Source: Allosaccharopolyspora coralli (GTDB lineage: Bacteria; Actinomycetota; Actinomycetes; Mycobacteriales; Pseudonocardiaceae). From it: DNA of 64,000 nt. Under the pieces are notes generated by a model. It was given only the letters and a program-made list of their open reading frames with translations, ran no database searches and was not told where the DNA came from. The stretch covers positions 248,001-312,000 of the forward strand of contig NZ_CP045929.1 of the NCBI RefSeq assembly GCF_009664835.1, written 5' to 3'. Positions 44,053 to 53,515 of this stretch are shown one piece after another. A program made the position numbers and the translations under genes. Each line of letters begins with the position of its first letter. The stretch's first letter is position 1.

Positions 44053-44727
44053 TCAGCGAGCCCGGCGCGCGAGCCGCTCCGCCTCCAGGATCAACACGCT
44101 CTTGCCTTCGAGCCGCAGCCACCCGCGATGCGCGAAGTCCGCCAGCGCCTTGTTCACGGTCTCCCGGGACGCCCCGACGTACTGGGCGATCTCCTCCTGG
44201 GTGAGATCGTGGGTGACGCGCAGCATCCCGGCCTCCTGGCTGCCGAAGCGCTGTGCGAGCTGCAGCAGCGCCTTGGCGACCCGGCCGGGCACGTCGGTGA
44301 AGATCAGGTCCGCGAGCATGCCGTTGGTGCGGCGGAGCCTGCGTGCGATGACCCGCAGCAGCTGCTCGGCGATCTCCGGCCGGGTGCCGATCCACTGCCG
44401 CAGTGCACTGCGGTCCATGGTCAACGCGCGTACCTCGGTGACGGTCGTCGCCGTCGAGGTACGCGGCCCCGGGTCGAAGATGGACAACTCGCCGAACATG
44501 TCCGACGGGCCCATGATGGCGAGCAGGTTCTCGCGGCCGTCCGGAGACTTGCGGCCCAGCTTCACCTTGCCGTTCTGAATGATGTAGAGCCGGTCTCCCG
44601 GCTCGCCCTCGGCGAAGATCACATGTCCGCGCGGGAACTCCACCGGCTCCAGCGACTGGGTCAGCGCTTCCGCCGCGGCAGGTTCCACTCCCTGGAAGAT
44701 CCCGGCCCGGGCTAGGGTCTCGTCCAC
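44053..44727 (-). CDS. crp: Global cAMP receptor protein Crp (GlxR/Rv3676 type)
   Basis: A 224-residue Crp nearly identical in motifs to the mycobacterial protein: [40 protein letters not shown] with the cAMP phosphate-binding Glu-Leu-Ser...Arg, [20 protein letters not shown] then [14 protein letters not shown] as the HTH, and the LARRAR end. It binds cAMP and controls many genes for carbon use and stress. The GTG at 44727 follows GGAGGGACGAG. The position beside nth and the MBL gene is conserved. Confidence 0.96.
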   Translation of the reverse strand: MDETLARAGIFQGVEPAAAEALTQSLEPVEFPRGHVIFAEGEPGDRLYIIQNGKVKLGRKSPDGRENLLAIMGPSDMFGELSIFDPGPRTSTATTVTEVRALTMDRSALRQWIGTRPEIAEQLLRVIARRLRRTNGMLADLIFTDVPGRVAKALLQLAQRFGSQEAGMLRVTHDLTQEEIAQYVGASRETVNKALADFAHRGWLRLEGKSVLILEAERLARRAR

Positions 44728-44822
44728 CTCGTCCCTCCATGTTGAGACGCGGCGGCTCGGTATCTCCCGGTTCCCGCGACGGATCGCGGTGACCGGGCGG
44801 CGCCGCCGATCACTGGGCCAGT

Positions 44823-45077
44823 CTACGACTGGTCGCGGGACCGGCGCGTCCGCAGTCGACCGGCGCGTCCCACCCTACGCAACTGGAACAGTTCCAGCGC
44901 ACGTCCAATTCCCTGCCGGAACAGCGCCCTGACCTCGTCGGGCCGGGCGTTCTCCAGCAGCTCCTCCACTTCGTTCTCCTGCACCGCAACGTGCCGGAGA
45001 CGTGCCTCCACCCGTTCCATGAACAGCGTGAAGAACATGATCACTAGCGGTACCACGAGCACGAACCAGGCAGTCAT
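44823..45077 (-). CDS. Small membrane protein
   Basis: An 84-residue protein with one N-terminal hydrophobic helix ([17 protein letters not shown]), a charged helix ([21 protein letters not shown]) and a basic tail. A small membrane protein gene (Rv3675) lies at this site in mycobacteria. It is upstream of crp on the same strand, about 95 bases away. Function unknown. Confidence 0.75.
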   Translation of the reverse strand: MTAWFVLVVPLVIMFFTLFMERVEARLRHVAVQENEVEELLENARPDEVRALFRQGIGRALELFQLRRVGRAGRLRTRRSRDQS

Positions 45078-45212
45078 GATGCCGTCAATCTTCGCTCATC
45101 CCGTCGCGCGGAGAACAACCGGGGTCGGTTCACGGCTCCCACCCCTGCGATCGGCGCTCCGGCCGACCCTCCGACCGGCGCTGCGTGTCGGGGCGGACCG
45201 TACTCTGGTGGA

Positions 45213-46106
45213 GTGTCCGACCACCCCCGCAACCGCAGCGCGAACAGCACCGATCCGGAGACGGATCTCGTCGGCCCGGAGTCGGGTAACCCCACGAGGA
45301 AGATCCCCCGCAAGGCCAGGAGCACGGCGTCGGAAACCCGGGCCGGGCTCGTCCGCCGCGCCCGCAGGATGCTGCGTGCGCTGGCCGAAGCCTATCCGGA
45401 CGCCCACTGCGAACTGGACTTCGACACACCACTCGAATTGGTGGTGGCCACGATCCTGTCCGCGCAGTGCACCGACAAGCGGGTCAACGAGGTCACTCCC
45501 GCCCTGTTCGCCCGGTATCGCTCCGCGGCCGACTACGCGGGCGCGGACCGTACGGAGCTCGAGGAGATGATCCGCACCACCGGGTTCTACCGAAACAAGA
45601 CGAACTCGCTGATGGGCATGGGGGCCGCGCTCGTCGAGCGGCACGGCGGAGAGGTTCCGGCCGAACTGGACGAACTGGTCACACTGCCGGGTATCGGCCG
45701 GAAGACGGCGAACGTGGTGCTGGGAAACGCGTTCGACGTTCCGGGGATCACCGTGGACACGCATTTCGGCAGGCTGGTGCGTCGCTGGGGCTGGACGGAT
45801 CTCGAGGATCCCGTCAAGGTTGAGCACGCTGTCGGCGAGCTGATTCCCCGAAAGGAGTGGACCATGCTCTCCCATCGGGTGATCTTCCACGGTCGACGCG
45901 TGTGTCACGCCAAGAAGCCGGCGTGCGGAGCGTGCTTGCTGGCCAAGGACTGCCCCGCGTTCGGTACCGGCCCCGTCGACCCGGCCGAGGCCGCCGCCCT
46001 CGTGCGAGGCCCGGAGGCTCCGCGTCTGCTGGAGCTCGCCGGAATCCGGGACGAGGTGCCCGACCGCAGCGTGGAGAAAGCGGCAGCGCGGGAGCCGAGC
46101 GCGTGA
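45213..46106 (+). CDS. nth: Endonuclease III
   Basis: A 297-residue DNA glycosylase/AP lyase that removes oxidised pyrimidines. [15 protein letters not shown], helix-hairpin-helix [17 protein letters not shown] with the catalytic Lys (near 157-170), catalytic Asp in TVDTHFGRL, and the [4Fe-4S] set C-x6-C-x2-C-x5-C (near 231-247) are all present. The N-terminal 40 residues are a basic extension. TACTCT (45201-45206) ends six bases before the GTG, a leaderless start. The stop overlaps the TlpA gene start, so nth leads a four-gene operon. Confidence 0.95.
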   Translation: MSDHPRNRSANSTDPETDLVGPESGNPTRKIPRKARSTASETRAGLVRRARRMLRALAEAYPDAHCELDFDTPLELVVATILSAQCTDKRVNEVTPALFARYRSAADYAGADRTELEEMIRTTGFYRNKTNSLMGMGAALVERHGGEVPAELDELVTLPGIGRKTANVVLGNAFDVPGITVDTHFGRLVRRWGWTDLEDPVKVEHAVGELIPRKEWTMLSHRVIFHGRRVCHAKKPACGACLLAKDCPAFGTGPVDPAEAAALVRGPEAPRLLELAGIRDEVPDRSVEKAAAREPSA

Positions 46107-46753
46107 CGGGTCCACGTCTGCGCGTTGCCGACTTCCGCCGAGAGATCGCATGGACGCTGGTCGTGCTCCTGCTGGCCGGGCTCACCGTCGTCGCGCTGTG
46201 GCCGCGTGAGAGCGGATCGCAGGCCACGGACGGTGGCGCCGGTCCGGCACCGGCGCCGGAAGCACCGGTCGAACCCGGTGCCCGTCAGGACGCCGCGCTG
46301 GCGGACTGCACCCCGCAGCCCGGCGCACCGCCGCAGCGATTGCGCGGCGTCTCGACGACCTGCATGGCCGACGGCGAGACCGTCGACTTCGGCTCCGTGG
46401 TGCCCCGACCTGCCGTGATCAACGTGTGGGCGACCTGGTGCGAGCCGTGCCGCGAGGAACTGCCCGCGCTGCAGGAGTACTCGGCAAGGCCGGACTCGCC
46501 GTCCGTCCTCGGTGTCCAGGTGATGAGCGACGAGGCCGACGGGCTTGCCATGCTCTCCCGCCTCGGCGTCCGGTTCCCGTCCGTGCACGACGCGGACCGC
46601 TCCGTCGCGGCCGCCCTGCGTCTGCCGCCCGCGCTGCCCGCGACCTATGTCGTCACCGGCTCGGGCGAGCTGCGCAGGACCGACCCGCATGTCTTCCGGT
46701 CCGCCGACGAGGTCGACGAGGCGGTCCGCACGACCTTGGAGGGCGCGGGTTGA
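46103..46753 (+). CDS. TlpA/ResA-like membrane thioredoxin
   Basis: A 216-residue membrane-anchored thiol oxidoreductase (Rv3673c equivalent). One N-terminal helix ([17 protein letters not shown]), a Pro/Ala-rich linker and a thioredoxin domain with [15 protein letters not shown] (Cys113, Cys116) and the cis-Pro region LPATYVVTG. It should work outside the membrane, reducing or forming disulfides. The GTG overlaps the nth stop, and the NUDIX start overlaps its own stop, so all are coupled. Confidence 0.9.
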   Translation: MTGPRLRVADFRREIAWTLVVLLLAGLTVVALWPRESGSQATDGGAGPAPAPEAPVEPGARQDAALADCTPQPGAPPQRLRGVSTTCMADGETVDFGSVVPRPAVINVWATWCEPCREELPALQEYSARPDSPSVLGVQVMSDEADGLAMLSRLGVRFPSVHDADRSVAAALRLPPALPATYVVTGSGELRRTDPHVFRSADEVDEAVRTTLEGAG

Positions 46754-47460
46754 CGCACACCGTGAACGGAGCGCTCGTCGATCCCGCCGACGTCCCCGAG
46801 TGGCTGCGCGCCCTCGTCGAGCGTGCGTCCGAGCTGACACCCGACAGCCTCGGCTGGCCGCGGAACAACCCGCCCGCGACCGCGCGCCCGGCCGCAGTGC
46901 TGATCCTGCTCGGTGACAGTGCCAGCGACGACGGTCCGGACGTCCTGCTGCTGCGGCGAGCCGAAGGTCTCGACGCTCACCCCGGCCAGGTCGCCTTCCC
47001 CGGCGGCGGAGTGGAACCGATCGACGACGGACCGGTGGACGCGGCGATCCGCGAAGCCGTCGAGGAGACCGGCGTCGTCCCCTCCGGCATCCGCCCGGTC
47101 GCCACGCTGCCGGAGTTGCACGTGCCCAACAGCGGCTTCCGTGTGACCCCGGTGATCGCGCACTGGCGCGAACCCAGCCCCGTGCTGGCGGTCGACCCGG
47201 GGGAGACGGCGGCGGTGGCACGAGTGCCGGTGCGCTGGCTGACCGACCCGCAGAACCGGATCACCGTGTCCATCGGCAGGCACACGACTCCGGCGTTCCT
47301 GGTACCTGGGATGCTGGTCTGGGGCTTCACCGGCGGACTGCTCTCCGGTGTGCTCGACCTCGGCGGTTGGTCGCGTGGGTGGAACCACCACGACGTGCGG
47401 GAGCTCGACGCGGCGTTCCGGGCCGCCGAGGAGGCCGACGACGTCGGGTTCGCCGGATGA
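46750..47460 (+). CDS. NUDIX hydrolase, CoA-pyrophosphatase type
   Basis: A 236-residue NUDIX enzyme (Rv3672c equivalent). The complete box is GGGVEPIDDGPVDAAIREAV then EETGV, preceded by LLLRRAEGLDAHPGQVAFPG, the UPF0035 signature of CoA pyrophosphatases (NudL). TTG 46750 is taken as the start: GGAGGG lies six bases before it and it overlaps the upstream stop; a GTG at 46762 is the alternative. It is followed by marP. Confidence 0.88.
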   Translation: MTHTVNGALVDPADVPEWLRALVERASELTPDSLGWPRNNPPATARPAAVLILLGDSASDDGPDVLLLRRAEGLDAHPGQVAFPGGGVEPIDDGPVDAAIREAVEETGVVPSGIRPVATLPELHVPNSGFRVTPVIAHWREPSPVLAVDPGETAAVARVPVRWLTDPQNRITVSIGRHTTPAFLVPGMLVWGFTGGLLSGVLDLGGWSRGWNHHDVRELDAAFRAAEEADDVGFAG

Positions 47461-47515
47461 TCGGGCGGTCCGGTCCGGGGCGGGCCGGGCGAGACGATGC
47501 GGACGTGGTGGTGCC

Positions 47516-48700
47516 GTGAACTGGGTCGATCTGCTCGTGGTGCTGTTGGCACTGCTCGGTGCCGTCTCCGGTGCCCGGAACGGGATGGTGACCGCGCTGT
47601 TCGCGTTCCTCGGCGTGTTCGCGGGTGCCGTCGTCGGTCTCAAGCTCGCTCCGTTGCTGCTGGAACGGCTCGACGGCAACGCCGCGAAGATCGGCTTCGG
47701 TGTGGGCATCGTGGTGCTGCTCGTCGGCCTGGGCGAGACCCTCGGCATGTGGGCCGGCCGGGAGCTGCGCGATCGCATCAGCTCGCCGCAGCTGGCCGGG
47801 GTCGACAACGGCCTCGGGGCGCTCGTGCAGGGGCTCGCGGTGCTGATCGTGGCCTGGCTGGTGGCGTTGCCGTTCACCTCGGCGACGGCGATCCCGGGCC
47901 TGGCCTCGTCGATCACCCGGTCGTCGGTGCTGGGGGCCGTGGACTCGGTGATGCCCACGGCGGCCAAGCAACTCCCGGACGAGCTGCGCAGACTGCTCGG
48001 GGTGAGCGGATTCCCGCTGGCGCTGGAGCCGTTCTCGCAGACCCCGGTAGCCGAGATCAACCCGCCGGACACGGCGTTGGCGAACAGCCAGGTCGTGCAG
48101 GACGTCCGGTCGAGCGTCGTCAAGGTTCGCGGGCGTGCGCCGTCCTGCGGGCGGGCGTTGGAAGGCACGGGATTCGTCGTCGCTCCGAACCGGGTGATGA
48201 CGAATGCGCATGTCGTCGCGGGCACCGACGAGGTCGCGATCGAGATCGGGCGTGGCCAGTTGGACGCCGAGGTGGTGATGTTCGACCCGGCCACCGATCT
48301 CGCGGTGCTGTCGGTGCCGGACCTGACGGCGGAGTCGATGGACTTCGCCCCGGAACCCGCGACTCCGGCCGACGACGTGATCGCGCTCGGCTACCCGCTG
48401 GACGGGCCGTACACGGCGTCTCCCGGGCGGGTCCGCGAACGCATCGATCTTCGCGGACCGGACATCTACGACGCGAACACCGTCGTGCGTGACGTCTACA
48501 CGGTGCGCGGGAAGGTGCAGAGCGGGAACTCCGGCGGACCGCTCATCGAACCGGACGGCGATGTCGTGGGTGTCGTGTTCGGCGCGGCGGTCGACGATCC
48601 GGACACCGGGTTCGTCCTGACCGCCGAGGAGGTCGCGGACGAGGTCGCGGAGGCACCGACGCTGACCGAGCCCGTCTCCACCGGCACCTGCACCGGCTAG
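47516..48700 (+). CDS. marP: MarP family membrane serine protease
   Basis: A 394-residue protease (Rv3671c equivalent) needed in mycobacteria for acid and oxidative stress resistance. Four N-terminal hydrophobic segments of the CvpA type (VDLLVVLLALLGAVSGARNG onward, to about residue 145) anchor a periplasmic chymotrypsin-like domain with His232 (NAHVVAG), Asp261 (ATDLAVL) and Ser339 (SGNSGGPL). Two cysteines (ASCGRAL and the terminal TGTCTG) could form the redox-regulatory disulfide. The GTG has a weak ribosome site. A family D element begins soon after the stop. Confidence 0.93.
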   Translation: MNWVDLLVVLLALLGAVSGARNGMVTALFAFLGVFAGAVVGLKLAPLLLERLDGNAAKIGFGVGIVVLLVGLGETLGMWAGRELRDRISSPQLAGVDNGLGALVQGLAVLIVAWLVALPFTSATAIPGLASSITRSSVLGAVDSVMPTAAKQLPDELRRLLGVSGFPLALEPFSQTPVAEINPPDTALANSQVVQDVRSSVVKVRGRAPSCGRALEGTGFVVAPNRVMTNAHVVAGTDEVAIEIGRGQLDAEVVMFDPATDLAVLSVPDLTAESMDFAPEPATPADDVIALGYPLDGPYTASPGRVRERIDLRGPDIYDANTVVRDVYTVRGKVQSGNSGGPLIEPDGDVVGVVFGAAVDDPDTGFVLTAEEVADEVAEAPTLTEPVSTGTCTG

Positions 48701-48710
48701 CCCCCTTCCG

Positions 48711-48773
48711 ACGGGTGGCAATTTCGCGCGAATTTGCCACCCCGTTGTCCACAGGCCGCGGACTTGTCCACAG
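48711..48773 (+). repeat. Family D: palindrome plus two DnaA-box-like sites, copy 2
   Basis: GGTGGCAATTTCG-CG-CGAATTTGCCACC (one mismatch) is followed by TTGTCCACA at 48745-48753 and TTGTCCACA at 48764-48772. It aligns without gaps to the copy at 18.5 kb, with the same distances. A weaker reverse site (TGTGGAT, 48775-48781) follows. It lies between marP and the convergent holin-like gene. Confidence 0.8.
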
Positions 48774-48896
48774 ATGTGGATCGGGGGGTAGACGTTCGGA
48801 GTCTCGTGTGCAGGGGGCGGAGACGCTAGCCGGTCGTGGCGGTGGGTCGAGGTCGTCGCCGACCGTCGTGCCGCCACCGACGCAGAGCGGCTACCG

Positions 48897-49013
48897 GCGC
48901 GTTCTCACCTCGCGACTGGCGAGGACAGCGTCTCCGTGGTATCAGGCCTCCACGGTGTCGACGATCCCGCAGTGACGTTCCGCTACGGAACCACCCACGC
49001 CGACCAACCCCGC
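48897..49013 (-). repeat. Family A hairpin repeat, reversed copy 7
   Basis: In reverse orientation: GTTGGTCGGCGTGGGTGG, GTAGCGGAACGTCA, the GTCGAC inner strand, a new CCGTGG/CCACGG pair, GACGCTGTCCTCGCC and GTCGCGAGGTGAGAAC. The left outer arm is lost. Together with the family D element it fills the 321-base gap after marP. Confidence 0.7.
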
Positions 49014-49021
49014 GCGACGAC

Positions 49022-49519
49022 CTATTCGGTCAGTTCCGGCTGCTGCTGCTGGCGTTTGGTGAGTTGCGCCGTGTCCTTGAGGGAGTCGATCGTGCGCTGC
49101 GGCGCGTGCAGCTTGCGGACCCGCAGATAGCCGAGCAGGCCGAACACACCGGCGACGAGCAGCATGAACAGGAAGACGATCCCGAACGAGGCCCATCGCC
49201 ACAGCCCGAGTGCGTTGAGGCCCTCGGCGGCGGTGAAGAAGAGGAAGAACAGGCTGAAGCCCAGGACCGTCAACGCGAGGATGAAGTAGACGCTGCCTTT
49301 GACGCCCTTCTTCACCTCGCCGGCGATCTCCGACTTGGCGAGTTCCACCTCCGAGCGCACGAGCGTCGACAGGTGCGTCGTGGCGTCCCGCACGAGCGCG
49401 CCGATGGACTGTTCACCACCCGAGGCGGTGCCCTCTTCGGACAGCGGGATGGACGTGACGGCGGAGAAGTTCTCGTCACGGCTGCCGTTGGTGTTCTTCT
49501 GGGCGCTCACGCGTGCCAT
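49022..49519 (-). CDS. Holin-X-like membrane protein
   Basis: A 165-residue protein of the actinobacterial Holin-X/phage holin superfamily III type (Rv3669 equivalent). LVRDATTHLSTLVRSEVELA then KSEIAGEVKKGVKG is the family helix, followed by two membrane helices (VYFILALTVLGFSLFFLFF and FGIVFLFMLLVAGVFGLLGY) and a charged tail. Despite the name it is a chromosomal gene with no phage context. Function unknown. Confidence 0.85.
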   Translation of the reverse strand: MARVSAQKNTNGSRDENFSAVTSIPLSEEGTASGGEQSIGALVRDATTHLSTLVRSEVELAKSEIAGEVKKGVKGSVYFILALTVLGFSLFFLFFTAAEGLNALGLWRWASFGIVFLFMLLVAGVFGLLGYLRVRKLHAPQRTIDSLKDTAQLTKRQQQQPELTE

Positions 49520-49598
49520 CGTGCCACGCCGGTGAATCTTCGACCCAGTGACGCGCCTGGTGTTACCCGCGAGTGATCTCCGGTTCCGCTGGGCGGCA

Positions 49599-50822
49599 TC
49601 ACGCGGGCTGTCGGTGCCTGCGGCGCCACGTGCGGAGCAGCAGCATCATCGCCGCTGCGAGCAGTGACGCGATCGCGGAGGCGATGAGCACCGCAGCCTT
49701 GGCGCGCTCGGCCTGAGCGCCTTCGAGGGCCAGCTCGGTGATGAGCAGGCTGACGGTGAATCCGATCCCGCCGAGCAGCGCGAGTGCCGTGATCTCGCCC
49801 CAGCCGACGCCTTCGGGCCGGGAGCCGAGGCCCAGTTTCACCGCGAGGAACGACGCACCCGTGATGCCGACGAGCTTGCCGACGACCAGGCCGACCACGA
49901 TGCCGATCGCGATCCGGTCGCCGCTGATCTGGCCGAGTGCTTCGGCGTCGACGGGAACCCCGGCGGCGAAGAAGGCGAACACCGGCACGACCAGTCCCGC
50001 CGACCACGGTTGCAGCCGGTGTTCGAGGCGTGCCGAGGGCGAGGAGGACTCGCCCTGATCGGTCTTGACCCGGGTGAGCAGGCCGAGCGCGACCCCGGTG
50101 AGGGTGGCGTGAATGCCGCTGTCGTGGACGGCCAGCCACGTGGCGATGGCCAGCGGGACGTAGAGCAGTGGGGTGGTGACGCGCCGGTGCTGGGCGAACC
50201 AATACCCGGCGCAGAGCACCACGGCCGCGAGCAGTCCCAGCAGGCTGAGGCCGCTGGTGAACACGACGGCGATGATGAGGATGCCGCCGAGGTCGTCGAC
50301 GATCGCGAGGCTGAGCAGGAACACCCGCGCCGCGGTGGGCAGGAACCGTCCGGTCACGGCCAGCACCCCGAGCGCGAACGCGATGTCGGTCGCCACCGGG
50401 ATCGCCCACGCCTTCTCGGCGCCGGGGGTGCCTGCGCTGAGGGAGAAGGCGAGGACGGCGGGCGTGATCATTCCGCCGAGAGCGGCCACCACCGGCAGCA
50501 TCGCCTTCCGGGGCTCGGAGAGCTCGCCGACGACCATTTCCCGCTTGAGTTCGAGTCCGACGACGAAGAAGAAGATCGCGAGCAGGCCGTCCTTGGCCCA
50601 TTCCCCGACGGTGAGGTTCAGATGCAGCGAGGCCGGCCCGAGCTCGAAGTCGCGCACGCCGGTGTAGAGCTCGCTGAGCGGGCTGTTCGCCGCGATCAGA
50701 GCGAGCGCGGCGGCCAGCAGCAGGACGACGCCGCCGACGGTCTCGGCCCGGAGATACTCGGCGATGGTGAACGCGGTGTCACGGGACTTGGCGCGGCCAT
50801 GTTTCCGGCCGAATGTGGGCAC
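49599..50822 (-). CDS. nhaA: Na+/H+ antiporter NhaA
   Basis: A 407-residue NhaA antiporter with about 12 membrane segments. The paired Asp of the ion site are in LLSLAIVDDLGGILII, and the unwound-helix regions PVATDIAFALGVLAV and LLGGIGFTVSLLI are conserved. It exports sodium in exchange for protons. The GTG at 50822 encodes MPTFGRKHG. Two family A repeats lie upstream. This gene is not part of the mycobacterial order here. Confidence 0.95.
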   Translation of the reverse strand: MPTFGRKHGRAKSRDTAFTIAEYLRAETVGGVVLLLAAALALIAANSPLSELYTGVRDFELGPASLHLNLTVGEWAKDGLLAIFFFVVGLELKREMVVGELSEPRKAMLPVVAALGGMITPAVLAFSLSAGTPGAEKAWAIPVATDIAFALGVLAVTGRFLPTAARVFLLSLAIVDDLGGILIIAVVFTSGLSLLGLLAAVVLCAGYWFAQHRRVTTPLLYVPLAIATWLAVHDSGIHATLTGVALGLLTRVKTDQGESSSPSARLEHRLQPWSAGLVVPVFAFFAAGVPVDAEALGQISGDRIAIGIVVGLVVGKLVGITGASFLAVKLGLGSRPEGVGWGEITALALLGGIGFTVSLLITELALEGAQAERAKAAVLIASAIASLLAAAMMLLLRTWRRRHRQPA

Positions 50823-50950
50823 GCTGACCGAACTCCTGTTTCGAGACGACTGACCGGGGATGCCGATCGGACGTCCCGGTTACACCGGCGGTGACCCTAG
50901 TCCTCACACGGTGGGCGGTCGAACGAGACCTTGAAGGGCGTGCGGGTTGG

Positions 50951-51082
50951 TCTGCGTTGATGGTTCCGTGGCGGAACCTCGGCCCCCTCCTCGCTGCGGG
51001 GTCGATTTCTTGAGTAGCGACATCGACCTCCTCGCGAGGAGGGCGATGAGAACCCGCGGGCGGTCGGGCCGCGTAGGCGACG
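50951..51082 (+). repeat. Family A hairpin repeat, copy 8
   Basis: Copy-1 subtype: TGGTTCCGTGGCGGAACCTC, CCTCCTCGC/GCGAGGAGG arms, TCGATTTCTTGAGTAGCGA and GAGAACCCGCGGGCGGTCGG. The inner right strand is shortened. Confidence 0.78.
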
Positions 51083-51169
51083 GAAAAGACCTGTAGGGCG
51101 CAGTGTGACTTCGACACGCGTCAGTGGGCGCCGGCCGAAGCAAACGCCCACTGACGTGGGATTGTGAAC

Positions 51170-51248
51170 TTGAGAGGTTGCGCGGGTTGAAGTCGTCAGG
51201 CGAACGGCGTCAGCCATCTCCCGCGAGGTGAGGTTCCGCTACGGGACC
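51170..51248 (-). repeat. Family A repeat fragment, copy 9
   Basis: Reverse orientation; only one end (GTAGCGGAACCTCACCTCGCGGG) is clearly family A. With copy 8 it makes up most of the 460-base gap between nhaA and acsA. Position close to the acsA stop suggests repeated insertion. Confidence 0.5.
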
Positions 51249-51282
51249 CCTCCCGAGATCACTCCGCGCATGACCTCCGCTC

Positions 51283-53265
51283 CTACTCGTCGGTGCCCTT
51301 GTTGAGCCCGGCGGAGATCATGTCCATGACCGACGAGTCGGCGAGAGTGGAGACGTCGCCGATCTCGCGGTTCTCCGCCACGTCGCGCAGCAGCCGGCGC
51401 ATGATCTTTCCGGACCGCGTCTTGGGGAGTTCGGCCACGACCATGATCTGCCGTGGTTTGGCGATGGGGCCGATCTCCTTGCTGACGTGCTCGCGGAGGG
51501 TGGCCATCGCCTCGTCGCCCCCGGCGTCGGCGGAGCTACCGCCGCGGAGGATGACGAAAGCGACGATGCCTTGGCCGGTGGTGGGATCGTCGGCCCCGAC
51601 CACGGCCGCTTCGGCGACCGTGGGGTGCGAGACGAGGGCGGACTCGACCTCGGTGGTCGAGATCCGGTGACCGGAGACGTTCATGACGTCGTCGACCCGC
51701 CCGAGCAGCCACAGGTCGCCGTCGGTGTCGTACTTGGCGCCGTCACCGGCGAAGTAGTAACCGAGGTCGGCGAAGCGCGACCAGTAGGTGTCCCGGTAGC
51801 GCTCGTCGTCGCCCCAGATCCCGCGCAGCATCGCGGGCCACGGCTTGTCGAGGACGAGGAGTCCCCCACCGCCGGGTCCGACGTCGTTGCCGTTGTCATC
51901 GACGACCTTGGCGGAGATGCCGGGCAGCGGAACCTGTGCGGAGCCGGGTTTGGCGTGGGTGACCCCGGGCAGCGGCGAGATCATGATCGCGCCCGTCTCG
52001 GTCTGCCACCACGTGTCCACGATCGGGGTGGTGCCGCCGCCGATGTGCTCCCGGTACCACATCCAGGCCTCGGGGTTGATCGGTTCGCCGACCGACCCCA
52101 GCACGCGCAGTGTCGACAGGTCGTACTGGGCCGGGATCTCGGCGCCCCACTTCATGAAGGTGCGGATGGTTGTGGGGGCGGTGTAGTAGAGGCTGACGCC
52201 GTACTTCTGCACGATCTCCCAGTGCCTGCCCTCGTGGGGAGCGTTGGGGGTGCCTTCGTAGACGACCTGGGTCGCGCCGTTGGCCAGCGGGCCGTAGACG
52301 ATGTAGGTGTGTCCGGTGACCCAGCCGATGTCGGCGGTGCACCAGTACACGTCCGACTCGGGCTTGAGGTCGAAGACGTGGTGGTGGGTGTAGGCGGCCT
52401 GGGTCAGAAAGCCGCCGGAGGTGTGCAGGATTCCCTTCGGTTTCCCTGTCGTGCCCGAGGTGTAGAGGATGAACAGCGGGTGTTCGGAGTCGAACGCTTC
52501 GGGAGTGTGCTGGTCGGACTGCTTGTCGACGGTCTCGTGCCACCACAGGTCGCGGCCGTCGTGCCAGTCGACGTCGATGCCGGTGCGGTTGACCACCAGC
52601 ACGTGTTCGATGCTGGGAGTGCCCGCGACCGCTTCGTCCACATTGGCCTTCAACGGATGCGCCTTGCCGCGCCGGTACTGGCCGTCGCAGGTGATGGCGA
52701 CCTTCGCCTCGGCGTCGTTGATCCGCGAGCGCAGCGCCTCGGAGGAGAAGCCGCCGAAGACCACGCTGTGCAGCGCGCCCAGGCGGGCGCAGGCCAGCAT
52801 GGAGAACACGGCCTCGGGCAGCATCGGCAGGTAGATCGCGACCCGGTCCCCGGCGCCGACACCGAGTTCGGCCAACGCGTTGGCGGTCTTGGAGACCTCC
52901 CGCTGCAGCTCGGCGTAGGTGATCGCGCGGGAATCCCCGGGTTCACCCTCCCAGTGAATCGCGACCCGGTCCCCGTTGCCCGCCTCGACATGGCGGTCCA
53001 CACAGTTGTAGGCGACGTTGAGCTCGCCCCCGACGAACCACTTCGCGAACGGCGCCTGTGACCAGTCCAGCGTCTGGTTCCACTTCGTCGCCCACGTCAA
53101 CCGTTCGGCCTGCTTGTCCCAGAACGCCTCACGATCGGCCTCGGCCTCGGCATACAACTCCGCCGACGCGTTGGCCCGAGCCGCGAACTCGGCACTCGGC
53201 GGAAACGTCCTGCTCTCCGAAAGCAGGTTGTCCAAGGTGTTGCTCTGCCCGTCGGGCTGAGTCAT
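51283..53265 (-). CDS. acsA: Acetyl-CoA synthetase
   Basis: A 660-residue AMP-forming acetate:CoA ligase. Motifs are [15 protein letters not shown] (P-loop), [24 protein letters not shown], and the C-terminal [14 protein letters not shown] whose Lys (near 618) is the acetylation-regulated catalytic residue. It activates acetate in the cytoplasm. acs has the same neighbourhood in mycobacteria (Rv3667). No acetyltransferase regulator is adjacent. Confidence 0.97.
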   Translation of the reverse strand: MTQPDGQSNTLDNLLSESRTFPPSAEFAARANASAELYAEAEADREAFWDKQAERLTWATKWNQTLDWSQAPFAKWFVGGELNVAYNCVDRHVEAGNGDRVAIHWEGEPGDSRAITYAELQREVSKTANALAELGVGAGDRVAIYLPMLPEAVFSMLACARLGALHSVVFGGFSSEALRSRINDAEAKVAITCDGQYRRGKAHPLKANVDEAVAGTPSIEHVLVVNRTGIDVDWHDGRDLWWHETVDKQSDQHTPEAFDSEHPLFILYTSGTTGKPKGILHTSGGFLTQAAYTHHHVFDLKPESDVYWCTADIGWVTGHTYIVYGPLANGATQVVYEGTPNAPHEGRHWEIVQKYGVSLYYTAPTTIRTFMKWGAEIPAQYDLSTLRVLGSVGEPINPEAWMWYREHIGGGTTPIVDTWWQTETGAIMISPLPGVTHAKPGSAQVPLPGISAKVVDDNGNDVGPGGGGLLVLDKPWPAMLRGIWGDDERYRDTYWSRFADLGYYFAGDGAKYDTDGDLWLLGRVDDVMNVSGHRISTTEVESALVSHPTVAEAAVVGADDPTTGQGIVAFVILRGGSSADAGGDEAMATLREHVSKEIGPIAKPRQIMVVAELPKTRSGKIMRRLLRDVAENREIGDVSTLADSSVMDMISAGLNKGTDE

Positions 53266-53515
53266 CGCTGCGGACCTCCTGACTGGTCATCACGGGGTGT
53301 CGTCGGCCGGTTCCCGGCCGTTGGCTCAGACGGTAGTGCGATTCGGCTCGCTCCGACAGGTGTGGCGCGCCGCGGTTCAGACCATTCGTGGGCGTCGGCG
53401 GGTGGTCGAATTCCGGATCGGTAGGAATGTCCGGGCCGCGACCCGCTTCGTGTGATCGGGCTCGCACGGAACTGGGCGGCGGCACCCGACCATGCGACAG
53501 GTAGCGTCACGCCTC

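Noticed and set aside
48775-48781. Third DnaA box after the second family D element
   Set aside because: Only TGTGGAT matches, in reverse, and there is no counterpart in the first copy.
49022-49519. Prophage remnant suggested by the holin-like annotation
   Set aside because: The protein belongs to a chromosomal actinobacterial family and has no phage genes around it.
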